Assembly: GCA_000402295.1 (NCBI GenBank)
Contig: AQRW01000174.1
Location: 1-40,488, forward strand
Source of the DNA: Candidatus Aerophobus profundus SCGC AAA252-L23
GTDB taxonomy: Bacteria > Aerophobota > Aerophobia > Aerophobales > Aerophobaceae
Direction of reading: 5' to 3'
Length of the DNA: 40,488 bases
The position numbers and the translations under genes are program-made. Numbering within the stretch: the first letter of the stretch is position 1; the number at the start of each line of letters is the position of its first letter. Below the pieces are notes generated by a model, which was given only the letters and a program-made list of their open reading frames with translations, did not search any database and was not told the DNA's origin. This document shows positions 40,222-40,488 of the stretch, piece by piece.

Positions 40222-40488
40222 GGGGGCGCGTGTTAAAACACAGAGAAATTGAAAGTAGATTGCCATATTGGGTCATGGAGAGAAAAATGAGAAAAAACAA
40301 GAGCCTAATCAGAGGTCAACTCAGATAAAAGTATAAGCTACCTAGATTTTACCTCTCTGTAAGTGTTCATTTGGCCCAGGGGCTCACCAAAAAGCACTAC
40401 CCACCCTTCTTCTACCTTTACCTTCCCTTGTAAAAATGAGTGAATGAGGATTATTCCTCTCGCAGTCTTCTGATAAACTGAGCAATCT
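40222..40488. other. Upstream region, no confident gene
   Basis: No confident gene or RNA is visible. On the minus strand two frames entering from the window edge give protein-like ends (stops at 40451 and 40342), so the tail of an upstream gene may lie here, but neither can be assigned. Confidence 0.3.

Noticed and set aside
40342..40488. Protein-like minus-strand tails ending at 40451 (IAQFIRRLREE) and at 40342 (VVLFGEPLGQMNTYREVKSR).
   Set aside because: They are in different frames, at most one can be real, and both are cut by the window edge with no recognisable family.
1..40488. tRNA, rRNA or riboswitch genes.
   Set aside because: No convincing cloverleaf, rRNA segment or riboswitch core was recognised on reading the intergenic regions; a covariance-model search was not possible here.

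Overview
The window comes from an anaerobic bacterium of moderate G+C with tightly packed, largely operonic genes. An oxygen-sensitive group 4 [NiFe] hydrogenase, FeoAB ferrous iron uptake, many [4Fe-4S] proteins, Rex, NikR and bacterial-type promoters (TTGACA/TATAAT with 16-bp spacers) all fit that. The phylum cannot be fixed from sequence alone; the gene mix is of the kind seen in fermentative, often uncultivated anaerobic lineages.

Left part (1-6.0 kb): nikR with a near-consensus NikR operator in its own promoter. Facing it on the minus strand is a sugar-type (CUT1) ABC importer operon: an XRE-cupin regulator, a solute-binding protein, a MalF-like permease, a GSAM-like class III aminotransferase and a MalG-like permease. 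No ATPase gene is present.

Middle part (6.3-20.7 kb, plus strand): feoA-feoB-dtxR-like genes start from a strong promoter with a DtxR-type iron box. They continue into a cluster that closely matches the 'orange protein' (ORP) type: two NifX-like proteins, two MinD-type ATPases each with an inserted 2x[4Fe-4S] ferredoxin domain, and an Mrp/NBP35 ATPase. Coupled small genes follow (TrmO-like, thiamine-binding UPF0045, methyltransferase, J-domain, zinc ribbon), then a [2Fe-2S]-ASKHA (RACo-like) ATPase and peptide deformylase. A radical SAM enzyme, an MBL-fold enzyme, a class I aldolase and an ArsP_2-type membrane protein complete this strand.

Right part (20.7-40.2 kb, minus strand): rex, then hypE, hypD, hypC and hypF, lying downstream of a 17-gene hydrogenase operon. 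In transcription order the operon encodes a HydB-like Fe-S protein, a HydG-like FAD/NAD(P) protein, a four-cluster ferredoxin, NuoH-, NuoB-, NuoC- and NuoD-like hydrogenase core subunits, two NuoL/N-type antiporter subunits, an MbhD-E fusion, MnhB, MnhC, MnhD, MnhE, MnhF, MnhG and a HycF/MbhN-like ferredoxin. This is an Mrp-Mbh type ion-translocating hydrogenase with a sulfhydrogenase-like NAD(P)H module attached. A Rex operator sits on its promoter, so it probably turns excess NADH (and/or reduced ferredoxin) into H2 coupled to ion movement, under redox control by the rex gene in the same window.

Small hairpin-type dispersed repeats occur near 10.1, 17.0, 20.7, 21.4, 22.7 and 23.8-24.1 kb. 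Several run into the 3' ends of genes and supply the last codons and stop (def, hypC, rex, hypD).
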